Made by a program: the position numbers and the translations under genes
Source of the DNA: Palsa-506 sp963755815
GTDB taxonomy: Bacteria > Actinomycetota > Actinomycetes > Streptosporangiales > Streptosporangiaceae
Length of the DNA: 64,000 nucleotides
Direction of reading: 5' to 3'
NCBI GenBank assembly: GCA_963755815.1
Contig: CAVWLF010000005.1
Span: 682,001-746,000 of the forward strand
Shown here: piece by piece, positions 52,575-60,396 of the stretch
Layout: each line of letters starts with the position of its first letter
Numbering within the stretch: position 1 is the stretch's first letter
The notes under the pieces: model-generated
Database searches by the model: none
Told to the model about the DNA's origin: nothing
Seen by the model: only the letters and a program-made list of their open reading frames with translations

Positions 52575-53416
52575 TCACAGGTTGAGTATCCTCCCCTCCG
52601 CGGCCACCATGACCGGAACCTGCGCCGCGGCGAACCGGCGCTGGACCTGATCGAGCTCGTCGTCCGTGCGGTCCGGCCGGTGGTGGTAGAGCGCCACCTG
52701 CCGCGCTCCGGCCCGGCTGGCCAGGCTCACCGCGTAGTCGGCGCAGGTATGGCCGAAGTACCCCTCGGCCGGCATCTCCTCGGCCAGCAGCTGGGCATCG
52801 TGCACCAGCACATCCGCCCCGGCGGCCAGCTCGAGCGCGTCCGCGTGATACTCGCCCCAGCCGTCCGGCCCCGGTCCCAGCGCCATCGGGCCATGATCGG
52901 TGACGTAGGCCAGGACGGATCGTCCGTCGCTCACCCGGTACCCGATCGTCCGGCCCCCCTTATGCGGAATCTCGCGCGCCTCGATGCTGAATCCCTCGGC
53001 CTTGAACTGGCCCGGCGAGGTGGCGCCGAACGTCCAGCTACCCCGCAGGCCGCCCGGCGTGATCGGGAAATGCGGCGGCGACATCCCCCGGGCCAGCACC
53101 TCTTCGGCGCTGCTGCCGTCCTGCTGGTCCGGCAGCAGCAGCGCGACCCGGGAGTCGTCGCGATCACCGCCCCGGAAGAAGGGCAGCCCGTGCACATGGT
53201 CCCAGTGCAGGTGCGTGAGCAGGATCGTGCCGGCGAAGGCCGGCCGCCCAGCAGCGGGGTGACCTGGCGCAGGCCGGTCCCGGCGTCGAGGATGAGCGTC
53301 GGCACGGCGGCATCATCGTGCGCGATGGCCACGCACGATGTGTGCCCGCCGTAGCGGATGAAGTCGGCGCCCGGCGCCGGGGTCGACCCGCGTACGCCAC
53401 AGAAGTGAACCCGCAC
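52575..53416 (-). pseudogene. MBL-fold hydrolase, copy 2, frameshifted
   Basis: Same gene as 45445-46287 but with one base lost near 53235-53241 (GGCGAAGGCCGG versus GGCGAACGGCCGG), just before the metal motif HLHWDH. The N-terminal part is in one frame and the C-terminal 206 residues in another. An internal ATG could start a fragment at 53195 without the metal-binding motif. Confidence 0.88.
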
Positions 53417-53417
53417 G

Positions 53418-54422
53418 TCAGGACCGGTCGGCGTCTTCGCGCCGGTGGCCCCCGGACAGCTCCTCCAGCGACGAGCGGTCGAACTGGCCGGCGTCAACCG
53501 CCGCCACCTTGCAGTCGGTGACCGCGATCAGCGACGCCGTGCGGATGCCCCCTTCGAGGTGCGCCCGCTCGCCCAGAATGGCGCCCGGCCCGCATTCCGC
53601 CAGCTGCTCGCCGTCTCGCTCGACCCGTATCACGCCGTCCAGGACCAGGTAGATATCGGTGCCCGGCTTGCCCTGTTCGGCGAGTGCGGCGCCGGCCTTG
53701 AGCTTCTCGATCCGGGGCTTGGCTGCCCCGTGCATCAGCTGCACGGACAGCGTGCGCTCCAGCGCCGTCTCGACCGCGGTGACCAGCGCCGGCGAGTCCT
53801 CGTCCCCCCAGGGGCTGTGCTTGCCGAAGGACTTGGTGTACCAGTCGCGGTAGTCGGTGAGGCCGGACTTGTGCGACAGCTGGCCCTGGCCGTCGTAGAC
53901 CCAGTGCCGGGGGAAGGCGCTCGCCCCCGTCATCGCGAAGTCAGCCCGGCCGTCGGCGTGCAGGGTGAGCGACAGGGTCGTCCACACCAGCGGGGCCTGC
54001 CACTGCACGAACGGCTTCCGCGACACCCGCCGGGGGGCGGGCAGCCCGGTCCGGCCGCCGGTGGTCTGCGCGAAGCGGACCCACCCGTCGCCCGTTTCCG
54101 GATCGCGCTGGAGGTCGGGCAGCTGGACCGCCTGGAAACGGTAGCGCAGCCCGCCGAGCCTGATCGTGGTGGAGCCCATCAGGCCGCCCCCGCCGTAACC
54201 GGAGCCGGTGATCCGGCCCGCGGCGTCGACGTCGATCCAGGCATCAAGAACATTGGCAAAACGGAACCGGTCGGCGGCTCGCAATTCCTCGATGTCGCCG
54301 AGTTCACCGGGCGGCGGTTCGTCGTAGTGGGTGAATCCGGCATCGAAGGCCACCCGGGTTCCTCCGGTGACCGCTTCGGACGGGATCCAGGACAATGAGG
54401 TGACACGGCTTTCATGGCGCAT
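53418..54422 (-). CDS. Cyclic-nucleotide-binding protein, copy 2
   Basis: 334 residues, the duplicate of the 46289-47293 gene, differing in about three residues (Ser to Thr near 224, Gln to Lys near 252, Ile to Val near 260). The phosphate-binding cassette with GE and RT is unchanged. Conservation of the protein despite more frequent silent changes suggests it has been under selection or is very recent. The downstream MBL of this copy is broken, so here the gene stands alone. Confidence 0.86.
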   Translation of the reverse strand: MRHESRVTSLSWIPSEAVTGGTRVAFDAGFTHYDEPPPGELGDIEELRAADRFRFANVLDAWIDVDAAGRITGSGYGGGGLMGSTTIRLGGLRYRFQAVQLPDLQRDPETGDGWVRFAQTTGGRTGLPAPRRVSRKPFVQWQAPLVWTTLSLTLHADGRADFAMTGASAFPRHWVYDGQGQLSHKSGLTDYRDWYTKSFGKHSPWGDEDSPALVTAVETALERTLSVQLMHGAAKPRIEKLKAGAALAEQGKPGTDIYLVLDGVIRVERDGEQLAECGPGAILGERAHLEGGIRTASLIAVTDCKVAAVDAGQFDRSSLEELSGGHRREDADRS

Positions 54423-54479
54423 GTGGTTATGATCCTCCCTGGCCGGGATGCGGGGCCAGGGTGGTGGCTGGCATTTCCC

Positions 54480-54496
54480 GGTGTGCCTACCACCAC
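54480..54496. promoter_or_regulatory. 17-bp shared motif, occurrence A2
   Basis: Same 17 bases as A1, upstream of the copy 2 cNMP-binding gene; kept unchanged through the duplication. Confidence 0.6.
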
Positions 54497-54593
54497 GAAC
54501 GGGCGGGATGCCAGCAGCGGCCCGCCCCCGTGGGACCGGGCCGCTGCTGGCGCTGGCGGTCAGCCGGGTGAGCTACCTGGCGATCCGGGTGAG

Positions 54594-55460
54594 CTACCTG
54601 GCGATGTGGATGACGCGCTCCATGCCCAGGAGGGTGTGGTCACGGCCGTCCTGGGTGTCCATGAAGCAGGCCAGCACCCAGTAGCCCGGCCGGTTGCGGA
54701 CGACCTGCTGCTGGTAGGCGCCGTGGGTCAGCAGGTTGAAGAACATGTACTGACTGGTGGCCAGGCGCTGCGCCTTGCCGTCCCGGCCCTCCTTCAGCAG
54801 CCGTGCGATCTCGTGCGCGCCGGACTTACTGCGGGCCCGCACCGCGAACATCATGTGCACCAGGAAGCCGTGGTTGGCGAACCGGACCAGCTCGCCGTCG
54901 TGCAGCCGGCCGGGGCCGCGGAAGCCGAACTCGATCGAGGACAGGGTCGCGCCCGGCGCGGGCAGGCGGGCCGGCGATGCGGCCGCGGCGATCGTGAAGG
55001 TGGTCAGCGGCGGGGTCGGCCGGCGGGGCGCCAGGTCGGCCGCGACATACCGGCCCGGCTTCAGGTTGACCTGCGCCGAGCTAGTGCCCTTGTTCGCCTG
55101 CGGGCTGAACACGACCGAGGCGATCAGGGCGATGTTGTTCGGGTCACCCGACGCGGCCTTGAGCAGCTGGGCCACGGTCACCCCCGGGTCGAGCCGGACC
55201 AGCGTCGGCTCGCCCATGGCCTCCCTGGTGACCGTGGACACGATGCGGACGCCGCCGGACCGCAGCGCGCCGGTCACCGTGATCTTCTTGCCGTTCATCG
55301 CGATATGGATCGTCGGCAGCGCCGCCGCGTGCGCGGCCGGGGTGCGCGCACCGGCCGGGCCGGCCACGGATGCGCCGGCCGCCACGCTGGTCAGCGCGAT
55401 GGTTCCCGCGGCCACGGTGACGCCCGCGGCGGTGAGATAACGCCTGTGATGCTTGAACAT
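54594..55460 (-). CDS. Secreted protein of unknown function, copy 2
   Basis: 288 residues, duplicate of the 47464-48330 gene, with one visible residue change (MFFDLL to MFFNLL). Signal peptide and beta-rich domain are intact. The tandem 3'-end repeat after the stop is complete in this copy (both units GTGAGCTACCTGGCGAT), whereas copy 1 has lost one C. Confidence 0.75.
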   Translation of the reverse strand: MFKHHRRYLTAAGVTVAAGTIALTSVAAGASVAGPAGARTPAAHAAALPTIHIAMNGKKITVTGALRSGGVRIVSTVTREAMGEPTLVRLDPGVTVAQLLKAASGDPNNIALIASVVFSPQANKGTSSAQVNLKPGRYVAADLAPRRPTPPLTTFTIAAAASPARLPAPGATLSSIEFGFRGPGRLHDGELVRFANHGFLVHMMFAVRARSKSGAHEIARLLKEGRDGKAQRLATSQYMFFNLLTHGAYQQQVVRNRPGYWVLACFMDTQDGRDHTLLGMERVIHIAR

Positions 55461-55627
55461 GAAACTTCCTCCCGTAGGACCTGCGAAGCCCGGTGCCAGC
55501 GGAGCACGGCGTCAGCGGAGCACGCGCTCGATGGGCCAGCCGGGCGGGCGCGGGACGGGGTGGTCCCGCTACCACGACAGTTCCAGTCACGGCCCGCGGC
55601 CGGCCAGCATGGTGCCCGGCATCCGCG

Positions 55628-55644
55628 GGTGTGCCTACCACCAC
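55628..55644. promoter_or_regulatory. 17-bp shared motif, occurrence B2
   Basis: Same 17 bases as B1, between the secreted-protein and regulator-cyclase genes of copy 2, about 60 bases before the latter's start. Confidence 0.6.
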
Positions 55645-55702
55645 CGGGTTTCGGGATGGCTGCTCACTAGCGGTTGGCCCCGGACATGCGGACACTAGGT
55701 GA

Positions 55703-57115
55703 ATGGCTCAGCCTGGCGATGGCCCCGAGGCCCGCACGATCGACATCTTTCTCGCCGACGACAATCTCATCGTCCGCGAGGGCGTTCGCGCGCTCATCGA
55801 GCGCCACCCGGACCTGCGGGTGGTCGGCGTGGCCGCCGACTACGACGAGGTGGTGACCGGCGCGACCGCTACCGTGCCGCATGTGCTGGTCACCGATATC
55901 CGGATGCCGCCGTCGTTCCAGCGCGAGGGCATCGACGCGGCGAAAGAGGTGCGCAAGCGCCATCCGGGGACGGGAGTCGTCGTGCTGTCGCAGTTTGACG
56001 ACCCGGAATACGCGGTCTCGCTGCTGGCCGAGGGCTCGGCCGGGTACGGCTACCTGCTGAAGGACCGGATCGCCGAGGGCAACCAGCTGGTGGACGCGAT
56101 CCGCGTTGTGGCCACCGGGGGCACCGCGCTCGACCCCACCATCGTCGAGGCGCTGGTCCGGCCGGTCATCTCGCCCGGCGGCTTGCTCCCGGCCGAGGAG
56201 GACCTGCTGGGCATGGTGGCCGAGGGCAAGACGATCAAGGCCATCGCCGCCACCACGGGGGTGCCGCCGGAGGCCGTCGAGGCCGAGGTGGAAGCCGTCT
56301 TCGTGAAGCTGGCCGAGGGCGTTTCCACCGGGAACGCCGGCGCGCTGAAGCGGCTCCGCCTGCTGCACCAGGCCATCGTGGACCGCGAGGAGCAGGGCGA
56401 GACGCTCTCCCGGCTGCTGCCCGGCGGGCTGGCCGACAAGCTCAGGGGCGAGGCGCGGGCCATCGGCGAGACGGAGCGCGTCGAGGTGACGGTCCTGATG
56501 AGTGACATCAGGTCTTACTCGACCATCGCCGAGCACGCTGACCCGAGCCAGCTGGCCGGGCAGCTCAATACGCACCGGGCCGCGATGAACCAGGCCATCC
56601 TCGGCCAGGGCGGCACCGTGATGCAGTTCGTGGGCGACGCGGTGATGGCCGTATTCGGCGCCCCGTTCCCGCAGGCGGACCATCCGGACCGGGCCGTCGC
56701 CGCCTCGGCGCAGATGCACTTCCTGCAGGCGGAGATCAACGCGCGCTGGACCATCGAGGGCCTGCCCGCGTTCGGCCTGGGCCTCGGGCTGTCCACCGGC
56801 CCGGCCGCCGCCGCGCTGCTCGGCTCCGCGGAACGGCTGGAATACACGCTCGTCGGCGATACCGTCAATCTCTCCCAGCGGCTGCAGCAGCTGGCCTCGG
56901 CCGGAGAGACCGTGCTTTCCGAGGCCACTGTCCAGTCACTGACCGAGCGCATCGACGCCGTCCGGCTTCCGCCGCAGCTGGTGAAGGGGCGCGACACACC
57001 GATAATTGCCTACAAGATCACGGGTACGGCCGGCCAGCCGGTCGCCGTCCCCGCCGCGCAGGGCGGCCTCAGCGCCGGCCTTGGCGGTGCCGCCACTGAG
57101 GGGGAAACATCATGA
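55703..57115 (+). CDS. Response regulator with LuxR HTH and class III cyclase, copy 2
   Basis: 470 residues, identical in layout to the copy at 48573 (REC, HTH, cyclase) and differing at residue 135. All catalytic residues (Asp65, Asp268, Asp312, Asn389, Arg393) are present. This copy directly precedes the intact ATPase, two permeases and the histidine kinase, so it is the better candidate for the regulator of the complete system. Confidence 0.9.
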   Translation: MAQPGDGPEARTIDIFLADDNLIVREGVRALIERHPDLRVVGVAADYDEVVTGATATVPHVLVTDIRMPPSFQREGIDAAKEVRKRHPGTGVVVLSQFDDPEYAVSLLAEGSAGYGYLLKDRIAEGNQLVDAIRVVATGGTALDPTIVEALVRPVISPGGLLPAEEDLLGMVAEGKTIKAIAATTGVPPEAVEAEVEAVFVKLAEGVSTGNAGALKRLRLLHQAIVDREEQGETLSRLLPGGLADKLRGEARAIGETERVEVTVLMSDIRSYSTIAEHADPSQLAGQLNTHRAAMNQAILGQGGTVMQFVGDAVMAVFGAPFPQADHPDRAVAASAQMHFLQAEINARWTIEGLPAFGLGLGLSTGPAAAALLGSAERLEYTLVGDTVNLSQRLQQLASAGETVLSEATVQSLTERIDAVRLPPQLVKGRDTPIIAYKITGTAGQPVAVPAAQGGLSAGLGGAATEGETS

Positions 57116-57846
57116 GCGAGGAATTGCCCGCGCTGACGCTGCGCGGCGTACGGAAGACATTCGAGGCGGAGAACGCGCCGGTGCGGGCGCTTCGCGGGGT
57201 TGACCTGACCGTCGCCAAGGGCGAGTTCATCGCCCTGACCGGGCCGTCCGGCTGCGGAAAGTCGACGCTGCTCAACCTGGTCGCCGGGCTTGACGTCGCC
57301 GACGAGGGCACCATCGTGGTGGCCGGCGAGGAGGTAACCGGACGGGGCGAAGACGACCTGGCCCGGCTGCGGCGGCGCCACATCGGCATCGTGTTCCAGT
57401 TCTTCAACCTGCTCGAGGGCATGACCGTGCTGGAAAACGTGGCCCTGGCGGCCATCATCGCCGGCCGCAAGCGCCGGGCCGCGGAGACCAGGGCCCGGGA
57501 CCTGCTGGACCTGCTCGGCATCGGCGACAAGGCCGGCGCGGTCCCCGGCGTGCTTTCCGGCGGCCAGCGCCAGCGGCTGGCCATCGCCCGGGCGCTGGCC
57601 AACGAGCCGACCCTGCTGCTGGCCGACGAGCCGACCGGCGCCCTCGACTCCGAGGGCGGCCAGGAGGTCATCGAGCTGCTGAGCCGGCTGCACGGCAACG
57701 GCCAGACCATCCTGCTGGTCAGCCACGACAGCCGCGTTGCCGCCGCGGCCCAGCGGGTCGTGCGGATGCTCGACGGGCGCATTCTCGCTCCGCCGGCCGG
57801 CGACGAGCCGGAGCGCGGCGCGAGCGTCACGCTCAAGGCGGGGTAA
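57112..57846 (+). CDS. ABC transporter ATPase, MacB/LolD-like, copy 2
   Basis: 244 residues with intact Walker A GPSGCGKST, signature LSGGQRQRLA and Walker B LLLADEPTGALD. Overlaps the regulator-cyclase (ATGA) and lies two bases before the intact permease. ATPases of this type drive mechanotransmission by FtsX/MacB-like permeases, acting on lipoproteins, peptides or drugs rather than moving substrates through the membrane. Confidence 0.94.
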   Translation: MSEELPALTLRGVRKTFEAENAPVRALRGVDLTVAKGEFIALTGPSGCGKSTLLNLVAGLDVADEGTIVVAGEEVTGRGEDDLARLRRRHIGIVFQFFNLLEGMTVLENVALAAIIAGRKRRAAETRARDLLDLLGIGDKAGAVPGVLSGGQRQRLAIARALANEPTLLLADEPTGALDSEGGQEVIELLSRLHGNGQTILLVSHDSRVAAAAQRVVRMLDGRILAPPAGDEPERGASVTLKAG

Positions 57847-57848
57847 CG

Positions 57849-60371
57849 GTGAACCGGAGCGTCACGCGGGTCGCGTGGTTCCGGTTCCGGGGCACGTTCC
57901 GCCGCCGGCTAGGTGGCTACCTGGTCCTGGCGGTGCTGATCGGGATCGTCGGCGGGGTGGCGATGGCCTCCATGGTGGCCGCCCGGCGTACCGACGCCTC
58001 CTACCCGAAGTTCCTGGCCAGCACGAACCCGTCGGACCTCGTGGTGCAGCCGTTCACCGCGCCGGCGTATTCGCCTGCCTTCGCGCGCCAGCTGGCCCGG
58101 CTGCCGCATGTCCGCCAGGTCGCGGTGGCCGTGCCGCTCACCGCGGCCACCATCGACCCGGCCGGGAAGCTCGGCACCGTCCTGCTCGCGCACGTTCAGC
58201 TCGCGGCGTCCCTGGCCGGGGCCGGCGGCCTGTACTCCGCCCTGGACCGGATCACGATCACGGCGGGCCGCCGGGCCGATCCGGCCCGGCCGGACGAAGT
58301 GGTGGCCACGCCGGACGCCGCCGCGCTGCTTCACCTGCACGTCGGGTCGCGGGTCCGGGTCGCGCTGATCGGCAACTCCGGCGGCGGCCCGCACGGACGC
58401 GCCGACCTCACGGTGGTCGGGATCGGCGTGCTCAACACCCAGGTCCTGCAGGACAGCGTCGACTCCGGCCGGACCGGCTTCCTGATCGGCACGCCCGCGC
58501 TGGCGCGGGAATTCGCCTCCTGCTGCGCCAGCGGGATGGACGTCGGGCTGCGGCTGGCCGGCGGCAGCCGGTACGACACGGCCGTGGCCGGGGAGTACGA
58601 CCGCCTGCTGGCCACCAGCAGATACATCTCGCCGAGCGGGTCGGAACTCTACGTCTACGTCACGTCGGCGATCGAGGCGCAGGCGCAGCGGGCGATCCGC
58701 CCGGAGGCCATCGCCCTGGCCGTGTTCGGGCTGATCGCCGGGCTGGCCGCGCTGATGATCGGGATCCAGTCGATCTCCCGGCAGCTCCGGGCCGGGGCCG
58801 ACGACGCCGGGGCGCTGCGGGCGCTCGGGGCCGGACCGGCGATGATCATGGCTGACGGGCTCCCGGGCATCGTCGCGGCGGTGGTGGCCGGGGCGCTGCT
58901 GGCCGCCGCGGTGGCGGCCGCGTTGTCGCCGTTCTCGCTGTTCGGGCCGGTCCGCCAAGTTGACCCGGGCCGTGGCATCTACCTCGACTGGGCGGTGCTC
59001 GGGCTGGGGGTGCTCGGGCTGGTTCTCGTGCTCGGCGGGGCGGCGGCGGTCATCGGCTACCGCCAGGCGCCGCACCGCCTGGCCGCCCGCGACCAGGCCG
59101 GGGACCGGAGCCCGGCCGCGGTCAGGGCGGTCCTGGCGGCCAGGCTGCCGGTCTCGGGCGTGGAGGGCATGCGGCTGGCCCTGGAGCCGGGGCGGGGGCG
59201 TACCGCGGTGCCGGTCCGCTCGGTCATGACCGGGGCGGTGCTGGCCATGACGGTAGTCGGCGCCACCCTTACCTTCGGCGCCAGCCTGACCACGCTGGTG
59301 TCGCATCCGGCACTGTACGGGTGGAACTTCGGCTACGCGCTGTACGCGGTCCAGGGGTGGGGACCGGTGCCGGCCCGGTGGGCCGCCCCGCTGCTGGCCC
59401 GGGACCGGCTGGTGGCCGCCACCACCGGGGTGGACTTCGCGACGGTCCAGGTCGACGGCCAGACCGTCCCGGCCATGCTGGCCCCCACCCGCCCGGCGGT
59501 AGGCCCGCACATCCTGTCCGGGCACGGGCTCGACAGCAGCCACGCTGTCGTGCTGGGCCCGGCCACCCTGGCTCAGCTGCACCAGCGCGTCGGCGGCGTC
59601 GTGACGCTGACCGGCGGCAGCCTGCACGTCCGGCTCCGGATCGCGGGCACGGCCACCATGCCGGCCATCGGCGGCGTGCTGAGCGTCCATCCGTCGATGA
59701 GCACCGGGGCGCTGTTCTCCACGGCACTTCTGCCGGGCAGTGCCGGCAGCGTGTTCGGCCGCCTCCTGGCCGGCCCGAACGCCATCCTCGTCCGGTTGCG
59801 GCCCGGCGTCAGCCCGGCGGCCGGCCTGCGCTCGATGCAGGCCATCAGGAGCCAGCTCACGGCGGTGCTGAACTCGCGGCAGGCGCTGGCCGCCAGCCAC
59901 GGTGGCTCGATCGCCGACACTATCGATCTCCTGCCGGCCCAGCGGCCAGCCGAGATCGTGAACTACAAGACGATGGGCGCCATGCCGGCGGTCCTGGCCG
60001 GGGGGCTCGCCGCCGGGGCGGTGGCCGGCCTCGGCCTGACGCTGGTGGCCTCGGTGCGGCGGCGGCGGCGTGACTTCGCGCTGCTCAAGACGCTGGGCTT
60101 CACCCGCGGCCAGCTGGGGGCCGCGGTGGCCTGGCAGTCGTCGACGATCGCGGTGATCGGCCTGGTGATCGGCCTGCCGCTGGGCGTCGCGGCGGGCCGC
60201 TGGCTGTGGCTGGCCTTCGCGCACCAGCTGTCCGCCGTACCCGACCCGGTGATCCCCGCGTCGCTCGGACTGGCCGCGCTGGCCGCGCTGGTCCTGGCCA
60301 ACCTAGTCGCCGCCCTGCCCGGCCGTGCCGCCGCTCGCACCCCGGCGGCCCTGCTGCTGCGGGCCGAGTGA
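57849..60371 (+). CDS. FtsX/MacB-type ABC permease (intact)
   Basis: 840 residues, GTG start. An N-terminal helix (GGYLVLAVLIGIVGGVAMASMVAA) precedes an extracytoplasmic domain (about 55-270). A first FtsX core follows (about 285-400, LFGLIAGLAALMIGIQSISRQLRAG), then a second helix (about 465), another extracytoplasmic domain, and a second FtsX core (about 715-840, GLAAGAVAGLGLTLVASVRRRRRDFALLKTLGFTRGQL). This double-FtsX layout resembles large actinobacterial transporters of the MacB superfamily. Its first 100-150 bases match the next permease better than its own duplicate, suggesting gene conversion. Confidence 0.9.
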   Translation: MNRSVTRVAWFRFRGTFRRRLGGYLVLAVLIGIVGGVAMASMVAARRTDASYPKFLASTNPSDLVVQPFTAPAYSPAFARQLARLPHVRQVAVAVPLTAATIDPAGKLGTVLLAHVQLAASLAGAGGLYSALDRITITAGRRADPARPDEVVATPDAAALLHLHVGSRVRVALIGNSGGGPHGRADLTVVGIGVLNTQVLQDSVDSGRTGFLIGTPALAREFASCCASGMDVGLRLAGGSRYDTAVAGEYDRLLATSRYISPSGSELYVYVTSAIEAQAQRAIRPEAIALAVFGLIAGLAALMIGIQSISRQLRAGADDAGALRALGAGPAMIMADGLPGIVAAVVAGALLAAAVAAALSPFSLFGPVRQVDPGRGIYLDWAVLGLGVLGLVLVLGGAAAVIGYRQAPHRLAARDQAGDRSPAAVRAVLAARLPVSGVEGMRLALEPGRGRTAVPVRSVMTGAVLAMTVVGATLTFGASLTTLVSHPALYGWNFGYALYAVQGWGPVPARWAAPLLARDRLVAATTGVDFATVQVDGQTVPAMLAPTRPAVGPHILSGHGLDSSHAVVLGPATLAQLHQRVGGVVTLTGGSLHVRLRIAGTATMPAIGGVLSVHPSMSTGALFSTALLPGSAGSVFGRLLAGPNAILVRLRPGVSPAAGLRSMQAIRSQLTAVLNSRQALAASHGGSIADTIDLLPAQRPAEIVNYKTMGAMPAVLAGGLAAGAVAGLGLTLVASVRRRRRDFALLKTLGFTRGQLGAAVAWQSSTIAVIGLVIGLPLGVAAGRWLWLAFAHQLSAVPDPVIPASLGLAALAALVLANLVAALPGRAAARTPAALLLRAE

Positions 60372-60396
60372 TGGCGATGCGAAGGAGGGGATCGGC

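Larger units (their letters stand above)
51823..58951. repeat. Tandem duplication, copy 2 (about 7.13 kb)
   Basis: Second direct copy, offset 7,130 bases from copy 1. It begins with the truncated FAD oxidoreductase and runs to within the intact permease. MBL is frameshifted in this copy; cNMP, secreted, regulator-cyclase and ATPase genes remain intact. Confidence 0.93.

Noticed and set aside
51831..58960. Duplication as a pure assembly artefact
   Set aside because: Scattered substitutions and distinct indels separate the copies, and border genes are truncated exactly as a true tandem duplication predicts. Mixed-strain assembly remains possible and is listed as a refuting outcome.
57909..60224. 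771-codon minus-strand frame opposite the intact permease
   Set aside because: His/Arg/Gln/Gly-rich antisense shadow produced by the codon bias of the permease.
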